Notes under the pieces: generated by a model
Seen by the model: only the letters and a program-made list of their open reading frames with translations
Told to the model about the DNA's origin: nothing
Database searches by the model: none
Program-made: the position numbers and the translations under genes
NCBI GenBank assembly: GCA_964407285.1
Contig: CAYOVG010000145.1
Coordinates: forward strand, 1-16,011
Origin: CAYOVG01 sp964407285
GTDB lineage: Bacteria; Desulfobacterota; Syntrophobacteria; Syntrophobacterales; Syntrophobacteraceae
Reading direction: 5' to 3'
DNA: 16,011 bases
In this document: piece by piece, positions 8,445 to 15,658 of the stretch
Position numbering within the stretch: the first letter of the stretch is position 1
How the letters are laid out: the number at the start of each line of letters is the position of its first letter

Positions 8445-11254
8445 ATCTTAGACCCTGGCGTGAAGTGGCCATCCCCCACGAGGACGTTCTCAAAGGAACC
8501 TTCCAACAGGCTGAGTTCGCTGCCGATCTGTCCCGTGTTCATGATCGACGTGCAACAGCGGAATACCAGGACCCCGTGCTCTTCTTCCAGCGCACCTTCA
8601 TAACGGAAGGCATGAGACTGCTCCTGGATTCAGTGGTGAAGCGACTCACCGGCCGAGGTGGAGATCCTGTGATTCAGCTACAAACTTCCTTCGGTGGGGG
8701 CAAAACACACACCATGCTCGGGGTCTACCATATCGCCCAAGGGGAAGCTCCGCTCAGTGATCTTCCGGGTATTTCACCCATATTGAATGCAGCTGGCGTT
8801 ATCGAGCTGCCGAAGGCCAATATAGCTGTCTTGGACGGCAACAAGCTCGCACCCAATATGCCACAGAAGAGGAAGAGCCTATCTGTTCGTACCCTCTGGG
8901 GTGAGTTGGCGTATCAACTGGGTGGTGAGGCTGGCTATGAACTGGTCAAAGATGCAGATGCTTCAGGCACATCACCTGGGAAGGAAGTGCTGGCTCAACT
9001 CTTAAACCAATACGCTCCCTGTGTAATTCTGATGGATGAGCTTGTTGCCTACATTCGTCAATTCGAGGAAGGTAAGACCCTCAGTGGCGGAACCTATGAC
9101 TCAAACCTCTCCTTCGTACAGGCTCTCACAGAAGCACTGAAGGCTGTCCCGAACGCAGTCCTGCTGGCATCGCTGCCGGAATCGGACAAGGAGGCTGGAA
9201 GCACTCGCGGCATTAAGGCACTGGAGACTCTCTCCCACTACTTTGCCAGAGTGCAAGCTCTATGGAAGCCGGTGGCAGTCGAGGAGGCATTCGAGATTGT
9301 GCGTCGTCGCCTCTTCTCAAAGGTCCAGGACAGGACAGCATGTGAGGCCGTATGCCGTGCATATGCAGACCTCTACAGTACCAGCAGCTCCGATATGCCA
9401 CGGGAGACCCAGGAGAGCCGCTACTACGAACGTCTCATCCAGGCCTATCCGATCCATCCCGAGGTATTCGACAGGCTGTATGAGGACTGGTCGTCTCTTG
9501 ATAATTTCCAAAGGACACGTGGTGTTCTCAAGCTCATGGCAAAGGTCATTCACAGGCTCTGGAAGGACGGCAATAATGATTTGATGATTATGCCGGGGAG
9601 CCTGCCTCTCTATGATGCCGATACCCGAAACGAGGCGATCTACTATCTGCCGGCTGGTTGGGACCCCGTGCTCGATCGGGATATCGACGGTGACCGAGCC
9701 GAAACAACAGAGATCGAGAATCGTGACACACGCCTTGGATCTTTACAGTCATGCCGTAGAGCTGCTCGCACCATTTTTCTCGGCAGTGCTCCGACAACAC
9801 CTAATCAAATGGTTCGAGGGTTGGAAACAGAGCGTGTGGTTCTTGGCTGTGTTCAGCCTGGTCAGCAAGTTGGACTATTTAAAGATGCCCTGAACCGCCT
9901 GACCGACCGCCTTCATTATCTCAACTGCGGCAACAATCGATTCTGGTTTGACACGAGACCCAACCTTCGCCGTGAAATGGAAGAACGCAAGCGCCGGTTT
10001 CAGGATAAAGATGACGTATACCCCGTTGTCCGCGATCTACTGCGTAGTGGTATTTCCCATGGACCATTTGGAGGTGTCCACGTTTTTACTCCAAGTAGTG
10101 ATGTCCCTGATGACTTCTCATTGCGCCTGGTGGTCCTTTCACCTGATACTCCTTTTTCTCGCAAGGAAGAACGGCTCTGGAAAAGATCGGTTGAATCGAT
10201 CCTAAAGAGCCGAGGAGATCAGCCTCGTCAGAAGCAAAATCGCCTGCTCTTCCTCTTAGCCGAGTATGACTGTGTCTCACGATTGAAAGATCAAGTGAAA
10301 TCGATGCTCGCTTGGCAGTCCATCGTGAATGACTACCGTGAAAACCGGATCGTGCTGGACAACCTCATGGCAAAGAATGCCGAGGCAGAACTCGCAAGGG
10401 CAAAGGACGGGTTGCATCGCATGATCCGGGAGACCTACAAGTGGATACTTGCTCCGTTGCAGGAAGCAGTTAATGGCAAGGGGCTTTCGGAGATTAAGTG
10501 GGAGAGCTTCCAGCTCAACCCTGGAGCCAAGGTCTTTATTCAGGAGATCGAGCGGGTGCTCAGGGAGAATGAGCTTTTGATTTCCGAGTGGGCTCCCATT
10601 CATCTCTCCAGTCTACTCAAGAGATGGTACTGGAAGAAGGACGTAGAGGCGAAGAGCGCCAAGGATGTATGGGAGGACACCTGCAAGTACCTCTACCTGC
10701 CCCGCCTCAAGGACGATCAGGTGTTCCGGTCAACACTGGGGTCCGGTGCAACCAGCAAAGACTTCTTCGCTTTCGCGCAGGGTAAGGACGGGGAGAAATA
10801 CGTTGGCTTTAGCTTCGGAAAGACCACTGCCCCGATCATGGACGGTTCATTACTGCTTATGGAGCCACAAGCTGCCTTTGCCTATGAAGAGAAATTACGC
10901 CTCAAGGAGGAGACAGAGAAGCAGGTTAAAGAGCCTTCGGATGAAAAAAAGAAGATAGAGAAGGGCGATCCTCCTGTAGTTGTTAAAGATCCTGAACCAC
11001 ACCTCGATCATACGCGAAAACGGCGTTTCTTTGGAACGTTTCACATTAATCCCTATCAGGCCAAGAAGCAACTTACTGACATAACAGATGAGGTTTTGCA
11101 GGTACTTACGTCCAGGGCTGGGGTTAGTGTGAAAATCTCATTGGAGGTGGAGGCTGAATTCTCGGAAGGCTTTGATGAAGGAGTTCAGCGTGCAATCAAA
11201 GAGAACTGCAACGCGCTAAAGTTCAATAACTTCGAGTTTGAGAGCGGAGAGTAA
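8441..11254 (+). CDS. DUF499 P-loop ATPase (Hma-type defence ATPase)
   Basis: The 937-residue protein has an N-terminal region typical of DUF499 (RPWREVAIPHEDV, then FAADL). Its Walker A is TSFGGGKTHTM, with Lys88 and Thr89. Its Walker B is CVILMDELVAY, with Asp199 and Glu200. This places it with large AAA/STAND-like ATPases of predicted anti-phage islands, functionally comparable to the BrxC/PglY ATPases of BREX. Residues of about 820-855 form a Lys/Glu-rich, probably disordered linker before a compact C-terminal domain of about 75 residues. No membrane segment is seen. An in-frame TAG at 8435 fixes ATG 8441. It follows the DUF1156 gene by 47 bases, the usual partner arrangement. It probably powers assembly or remodelling of the methylase/helicase complex on DNA. 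The biochemical activity of this family is not, to my knowledge, well defined. Confidence 0.92.
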   Translation: MNLRPWREVAIPHEDVLKGTFQQAEFAADLSRVHDRRATAEYQDPVLFFQRTFITEGMRLLLDSVVKRLTGRGGDPVIQLQTSFGGGKTHTMLGVYHIAQGEAPLSDLPGISPILNAAGVIELPKANIAVLDGNKLAPNMPQKRKSLSVRTLWGELAYQLGGEAGYELVKDADASGTSPGKEVLAQLLNQYAPCVILMDELVAYIRQFEEGKTLSGGTYDSNLSFVQALTEALKAVPNAVLLASLPESDKEAGSTRGIKALETLSHYFARVQALWKPVAVEEAFEIVRRRLFSKVQDRTACEAVCRAYADLYSTSSSDMPRETQESRYYERLIQAYPIHPEVFDRLYEDWSSLDNFQRTRGVLKLMAKVIHRLWKDGNNDLMIMPGSLPLYDADTRNEAIYYLPAGWDPVLDRDIDGDRAETTEIENRDTRLGSLQSCRRAARTIFLGSAPTTPNQMVRGLETERVVLGCVQPGQQVGLFKDALNRLTDRLHYLNCGNNRFWFDTRPNLRREMEERKRRFQDKDDVYPVVRDLLRSGISHGPFGGVHVFTPSSDVPDDFSLRLVVLSPDTPFSRKEERLWKRSVESILKSRGDQPRQKQNRLLFLLAEYDCVSRLKDQVKSMLAWQSIVNDYRENRIVLDNLMAKNAEAELARAKDGLHRMIRETYKWILAPLQEAVNGKGLSEIKWESFQLNPGAKVFIQEIERVLRENELLISEWAPIHLSSLLKRWYWKKDVEAKSAKDVWEDTCKYLYLPRLKDDQVFRSTLGSGATSKDFFAFAQGKDGEKYVGFSFGKTTAPIMDGSLLLMEPQAAFAYEEKLRLKEETEKQVKEPSDEKKKIEKGDPPVVVKDPEPHLDHTRKRRFFGTFHINPYQAKKQLTDITDEVLQVLTSRAGVSVKISLEVEAEFSEGFDEGVQRAIKENCNALKFNNFEFESGE

Positions 11255-11386
11255 GCGGCATATGCCTATTGAATATTGCTTAACACTTAATCGCAATCTC
11301 GGTAGAGGCTTAAACTGCGAGAATCATTGTTTCAAGAACCTTAAAGGACCATTGTCCAGGTACATAAGTTAAAGAGAGGGATCGGT

Positions 11387-11869
11387 ATGGACGATATAGA
11401 GTCCGCTCGGGTCAGTGTTTCTCAACCAAGACAACTTCGAATTTTTTATCCTTCTCCACGTGACCTGTGTAGGAAAACGGGACTAAACTGGCTGGCTGCT
11501 CTATGGTTGTATGAACAAGGCTTCCTGAGCTTCGATCCAGCGACGGCTAAGACTCTACAAGAAGAGAAAGAAGCCGAACTATTGTTTCTCGGCTCATTGG
11601 TTTCGGCTGGTTGCGATGAGCAAATGTTAAAGCACCTACTACGTGGACTTGAGAAACCTTATCAGTATCAATTAAACATGATTTATTACGATTGGACCGC
11701 TCAAGCATGGAGGCTAATTCCTCGATTAGAGTCATTTGACAGGGATGAACTTGTCCAGGAATGGTTGGATGAACTTTCTGAAGAGGGAGACATTGAGACA
11801 CTTCGATCAATAGAAGGATCACTACAGGCGGCCATTAAAGCAGCCAGTGAAGCGGACAAGCGGCCATAA
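11387..11869 (+). CDS. Unrecognised small acidic protein, possible HTH at N-terminus
   Basis: I do not recognise this 160-residue protein. An ATG at 11387 is preceded at 6 bases by a strong GAGAGGG site (11374-11380). Residues of about 27-47 (CRKTGLNWLAALWLYEQGFL) have the spacing of a helix-turn-helix followed by a short turn, somewhat like MerR/Xre recognition helices. The rest is predicted helical, with conserved-looking Trp/Tyr residues (YYDWTAQAW at about 101-109) and an acidic C-terminal segment WLDELSEEGD. There is no signal peptide or membrane segment. It lies 132 bases after the ATPase and 84 bases before the kinase-macro gene, so it may be an accessory subunit or a transcriptional regulator of the flanking defence genes. 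Both roles are guesses. Confidence 0.7.
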   Translation: MDDIESARVSVSQPRQLRIFYPSPRDLCRKTGLNWLAALWLYEQGFLSFDPATAKTLQEEKEAELLFLGSLVSAGCDEQMLKHLLRGLEKPYQYQLNMIYYDWTAQAWRLIPRLESFDRDELVQEWLDELSEEGDIETLRSIEGSLQAAIKAASEADKRP

Positions 11870-11953
11870 TTACGCACCCATTCGGTATAGCGTACCATAG
11901 AAGGGACATGTTTACTCACTTGCATCCATAGTGAGCTTTGAAGGAATTTGTCG

Positions 11954-13270
11954 ATGAGTCAGCAAACCGATCATCTTCGTCCCGGTTCCCACTTTTGCGG
12001 CATGCGCATACATAGCCTGCTTGGAGAAGGAGGTATGGGAACTGCATTTCTGGCAAGTCATCCCATTCTCCGCAGACCTGTGGTGATCAAGGTCTTTAAA
12101 GATGTATACGGAGATGACCTTTTCCGGGAAGCCCATCTGGCCGCCCGTGTTTCCTCCCCGTTTGCCGCAGGTGTAATTGATGCGGGAATCAAAGACGGAA
12201 TGCCATACATCATCCAAAACTATGTAGATGGTCTTGATCTTCAGGAACTTCTTTACCGAAGCCGTGCTGCGGGAATGCATCTGCCTGTCGGGACCGTCGC
12301 TCGCATAATCATGCACTCAGCTCTAGGACTTCATTCCATCCATCAAGCAGGAATAGTCCACCGAGACGTCAAACCGGCGAATCTTTTTCTCCGTGGAAAT
12401 GGAATTACAACCGTCGGGGACTTCGGTATTGCGGTTCCCGCGAAGGCAAGGGATTGTCCGGCAGGCACACCTAACTTTATGGCACCGGAGCAATGGACCA
12501 ATTCCACGGTGGACCGTCGCGTTGACATTTACGCGCTAGGTATGACCGCTCACCTGCTCCTGACAGGTGAACTTCCACCCGAGGATGCAGAGTACGTACC
12601 ACCGCAAACATACGATCCGCGAGCCGCTTATCTGTTTGTGATGATCGAGCGAATGCTCAGGACGAATCCTTCAGAAAGGTATTCGACTGCGGCTATGGTT
12701 GCATCGCATCTTTCAATCATTGATGAGGCTGGGTCAAGCTTTATCCAAGTAGACGAAGATGTATTTCGTGTGGGAGACCTGTTCCTGGGCATCAGGATGG
12801 GAGATCTGGCCCAGGTTGAAGCAGATGTTCTCGTCAATGCTGCGCACTGGTCCATGAAGATGACAGTTGGAGTAGCGGGAGTTCTTCGCGAAGTTGGAGG
12901 AATCGCTCTGGAGAGAGCGGCGAAAAAACATGCACCTGCCGAAATGGGATCTGTAGTATGGACTGAAGCAGGCAAGTTGCAGGCACGGTATGTGGCTCAT
13001 GGCGTTGCAGCACTTTCTGGTGCTGTGTGCCTACAGCGGTGTACCCTGCGTGCTCTTTTAGGAGCCGAAGAACGGCAGGCCTCAAGTATCGCTTTTCCCG
13101 CTCTGGGAACTGGCGTTGGAGAGGTGCCACAAGCTCTTGCCGCTCAACTCATGCTGGAAGCCATCCGCACCTTCGCAGAGTTAAGACCACACTGCCTTCG
13201 GCACATCAATGTCGTCTTAAACAATCAGAAATCCTTTGAGACATGGCTCGACATAATTCATTCGATATGA
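11954..13270 (+). CDS. Ser/Thr protein kinase - macro domain fusion
   Basis: ATG 11954 is chosen over TTG 11948 because AAGGA lies at 11941-11945, giving 438 residues. The kinase half (about 15-255) has the complete Hanks set: glycine loop GEGGMG, Lys46 in VIKVF, HRDVKPAN at 136-143, DFG at 156-158 and the APE motif (MAPEQ) at 176-180. Phosphotransfer is therefore expected. The second half (about 270-438) is a macro domain: GDL, then VLVNAAH with Asn295 and His298, GVAG at 306-309 and GTGVGEVP at 385-392. The usual NAAN and GGGVD are altered, so it may bind ADP-ribose without hydrolysing it. There are no membrane segments, PASTA or forkhead-associated repeats, unlike most bacterial kinases, so it is cytoplasmic. 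Neighbours are the small 160-aa gene upstream and an ADP-ribosylglycohydrolase downstream. Sensing of an ADP-ribose-type signal coupled to phosphorylation is my inference. Confidence 0.9.
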   Translation: MSQQTDHLRPGSHFCGMRIHSLLGEGGMGTAFLASHPILRRPVVIKVFKDVYGDDLFREAHLAARVSSPFAAGVIDAGIKDGMPYIIQNYVDGLDLQELLYRSRAAGMHLPVGTVARIIMHSALGLHSIHQAGIVHRDVKPANLFLRGNGITTVGDFGIAVPAKARDCPAGTPNFMAPEQWTNSTVDRRVDIYALGMTAHLLLTGELPPEDAEYVPPQTYDPRAAYLFVMIERMLRTNPSERYSTAAMVASHLSIIDEAGSSFIQVDEDVFRVGDLFLGIRMGDLAQVEADVLVNAAHWSMKMTVGVAGVLREVGGIALERAAKKHAPAEMGSVVWTEAGKLQARYVAHGVAALSGAVCLQRCTLRALLGAEERQASSIAFPALGTGVGEVPQALAAQLMLEAIRTFAELRPHCLRHINVVLNNQKSFETWLDIIHSI

Positions 13271-13302
13271 GGGCAGGCAAAGGAAGAATGCCATGGAAAT
13301 TC

Positions 13303-13386
13303 AATCAGTGGAGGCTGATTTCTGAACCGGTATGTTTGCAGATTCAGATGAGGGATTCAAGACTGATACCAACTGATATGGTTCAG
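13303..13386. repeat. Nested inverted repeats in the gap before the DraG gene
   Basis: Within the 141-base gap 13271-13411, AATCAG (13303-13308) and CTGATT (13315-13320) form a 6-bp hairpin with a 6-base loop. Next to it, CTGAACC (13322-13328) is exactly inverted as GGTTCAG (13380-13386). They could be mRNA structure or operator half-sites for the DraG-Mrr pair, which would need its own promoter if transcription does not read through from the kinase gene. No T-run marks a terminator. Short repeats like these can be chance. Confidence 0.3.
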
Positions 13387-13411
13387 TGATTCATGACGAG
13401 GGCGGTTAGCG

Positions 13412-14548
13412 GTGAAAACAAACAGAGAAATCTTAGACTGGCTCTTTGAAACCAACCAGATCGAACTGAAGAGAAGTCGGCTGTTCGAAACCTCTCCAAC
13501 TCCACTCTCCCCGGATTTTGACTTTGATCGAGTTGAAGGAATGATGCTCGGACTGGCCATCGGGGATTCCCTCGGCAATACGACAGAGGGACAGCTTCCC
13601 AAAGACCGTCGGAAAGCCCATGGAGAAATCAGAAATTACCTTCCGAACCGTCAAACAGGATCAAAGATCGGTCTTCCTTCCGATGATACTCAACTTGCCT
13701 TTTGGACATTAGAGCAGATGATAAGCGATGAACGGTTCGACCCCGATCATGTTGCGGCTTGTTTCTGCAAAAGAAAGATATTCGGCATCGGGTCGTCAGT
13801 CAGAGTGTTTCTGACCAACTACAAGTCAGGACTCCCATGGTACAAATGTGGACCGAAGCAGGCTGGAAATGGAGCATTGATGCGTATTGCACCAATGGTG
13901 ATTCCTCACTTACGAAATATTTCACCTAATCTTTGGGGTGACACCGCTCTTTCTGCAATGATCACTCACAACGATTCCGGATCAATTTCAGCCTGCATTG
14001 CCTTCGTTATGATTCTCTGGGAACTGCTGAGGATTAAAGCCCCACCGAAACCCGAATGGTGGCTCGAAACCTATGTAAGAATCGCGAAGGATCTTGAAAA
14101 AGACGAGAAATACCAGCCACGAAGTGGGGCATTTAAGAGTTATCGAGGACCGATATGGAAGTTTACCGAGGATAGGGTGAACCAAGCTTACAGAGATGGG
14201 AAGCCTGTTCTCGAAGCATGTAATTCATGGTTCTCAGGAGCCTATCTTCTGGAGACCGTTCCCAGTGTGATATACATCCTGATGCGACACGGGCATGACT
14301 TGGAAGAGGCAATTGTTAGGGCCGTAAACGATACCAAAGATAATGATACCGTTGCAGCTATAGTTGGGGCGACTGTCGGAGCACTGCATGGAAAAAAGAA
14401 GATCCCTGCTAGGTGGCTCGACAAATTATCAGGAACTACAGGGGCGGATGACGATGGAAAGGTTTTCGACCTCCTTGAACATGCTAAAGGCTTATCCTGT
14501 TTCGATACTAAGGACCAGGAGAAAACCATAAAAATAGAAAGGTCATAG
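13412..14548 (+). CDS. ADP-ribosylglycohydrolase (DraG/ARH family)
   Basis: The 378-residue protein starts at GTG 13412 with GAGG at 13398-13401. An in-frame stop at 13394 rules out a longer form. The next ATG (residue 44) would remove a plausible N-terminal extension. Family signatures are all present: GLAIGDSLG at 47-55, the metal-binding SDDTQ with Asp91-Asp92-Thr93, GNGALMR at 152-158, a THND segment, and the second metal motif DNDTVAA with Asp310, Asp312 and Thr313. These residues hold two magnesium ions that cleave ADP-ribose from modified proteins or small molecules. The metal set looks intact, so an active enzyme is likely. It lies 141 bases after the kinase-macro gene and 1 base before an Mrr nuclease, which suggests that it controls or protects that nuclease or its target. 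Its substrate here is unknown. Confidence 0.92.
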   Translation: MKTNREILDWLFETNQIELKRSRLFETSPTPLSPDFDFDRVEGMMLGLAIGDSLGNTTEGQLPKDRRKAHGEIRNYLPNRQTGSKIGLPSDDTQLAFWTLEQMISDERFDPDHVAACFCKRKIFGIGSSVRVFLTNYKSGLPWYKCGPKQAGNGALMRIAPMVIPHLRNISPNLWGDTALSAMITHNDSGSISACIAFVMILWELLRIKAPPKPEWWLETYVRIAKDLEKDEKYQPRSGAFKSYRGPIWKFTEDRVNQAYRDGKPVLEACNSWFSGAYLLETVPSVIYILMRHGHDLEEAIVRAVNDTKDNDTVAAIVGATVGALHGKKKIPARWLDKLSGTTGADDDGKVFDLLEHAKGLSCFDTKDQEKTIKIERS

Positions 14549-14549
14549 T

Positions 14550-15554
14550 ATGAACGATCGATTTTGGGTTTTCAGAGTTCCTCAAGAGGATGAAGCACTC
14601 GCAAAGGTGAAAGACAAGAAAGCGGTAGCCGTGGATTTTGGCGTTCAACAGAGCATTGAAAATATTGCTGATAAGAATTTGCTAAAAGAAATCTATCGTG
14701 CATCTCATCCTGGAACCTCCGATCCACGTGTTAATATGGCTGTTGGACAACTATACCGCGTTGCTCAAGTAATCAAGAAGGGTGATTGGATTTTGACTCC
14801 CAAAAAGAATGCTCGTACTGTACTCTATGGGCAAGCAAAAGGTGGATACGAATACCTTCCCAACATAATCGCTCAAGGTTTCTCTCACGCTATTCGAGTG
14901 GATTGGAAGGGACAGTTTCCCAGGGATGCTGTCAGCAGCAGTCTTCGAAATGGCATGGGTGGCATCTCTACCGTTTTTAATATAGATAGGCATAGCAATG
15001 AGCTGCTCCGTGTCATGGGGCAAATAGAACCGGGTGTGCCAACAACCCAAGAAATCCCCCAGGAGGTAGAACCTGAAGCTGTAGCATTCTATGATGAGAT
15101 CAGATACAAATCAGAGGAACTGATCACAGATCTTATCGCCAAGATTGATCCATACGATATTCAAGATCTCGTTGCCGGTCTTCTGGAAGCGATGGGTTAC
15201 AAAACCCATGTAAGCCCTCCCGGCAGAGATGGAGGTGTCGATATTATAGCTCATCCAGATCCTCTCGGATTTGAAGCGCCAAGAATAAAAGTACAGGTAA
15301 AGCATCGAAAAGAGGCCGCAGGCGGCCCTATGATTCGTGAGCTTAAAGGCGTCCTTACAGAGGGAGAGAAGGGTCTTTTCGTATCTACAGGCGGATTTAC
15401 TACGGAGGGTAAGAATGAAGCACGGAAAACTTCTAACATTACCCTGATGGATGCCGATGAATTTGTAAAACAGCTTATTGAACATTATGAGAAACTCGAT
15501 TCAGATTATAAGTCCATTATTCCACTGCGAAAGGTGTGGCTTCCTGTATCGTGA
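14550..15554 (+). CDS. Mrr-type restriction endonuclease
   Basis: The 334-residue protein starts at ATG 14550, one base after the glycohydrolase stop, with AAAGG at 14538-14542. An in-frame TAG at 14535 fixes the start. The C-terminal half is an Mrr catalytic domain of the PD-(D/E)XK fold: DIQDLVAGLLEAMGY helix, GRDGGVDI with Asp231, and VQVKHR with Gln249 and Lys251, followed by FVSTGGFT. The D...QxK catalytic pattern is the normal Mrr form. The N-terminal 170 residues, with GDWILTP at about 78-84, are a separate domain that I cannot name. By analogy it may read modified DNA or another cue. Mrr-family enzymes cut DNA in the cytoplasm, often modified DNA. Tight coupling to the DraG-type gene is unusual and suggests a functional pair. 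A non-restriction, suicide-type effector is also possible. Confidence 0.9.
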   Translation: MNDRFWVFRVPQEDEALAKVKDKKAVAVDFGVQQSIENIADKNLLKEIYRASHPGTSDPRVNMAVGQLYRVAQVIKKGDWILTPKKNARTVLYGQAKGGYEYLPNIIAQGFSHAIRVDWKGQFPRDAVSSSLRNGMGGISTVFNIDRHSNELLRVMGQIEPGVPTTQEIPQEVEPEAVAFYDEIRYKSEELITDLIAKIDPYDIQDLVAGLLEAMGYKTHVSPPGRDGGVDIIAHPDPLGFEAPRIKVQVKHRKEAAGGPMIRELKGVLTEGEKGLFVSTGGFTTEGKNEARKTSNITLMDADEFVKQLIEHYEKLDSDYKSIIPLRKVWLPVS

Positions 15555-15658
15555 AAATTTCGCTACCGGGCACTCTTCAGAGACACAGGACGTAATCTCA
15601 GTAAATCACGGTTCTCGCGATGATGGGTGGTCAGGTCGAGGTTCCGCTCTTGCCTTGA

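Noticed and set aside
1939..11254. Classification of the core as DISARM or canonical BREX
   Set aside because: No DrmA/DrmB (DUF1998) or DrmC, and no PglZ, BrxA or BrxB. The DUF1156 plus DUF499 pairing points to the Hma-like group instead.
11257..11266. 10-base palindrome GGCATATGCC just after the ATPase gene
   Set aside because: Too short to separate from chance, and no T-run or paired second site is seen.
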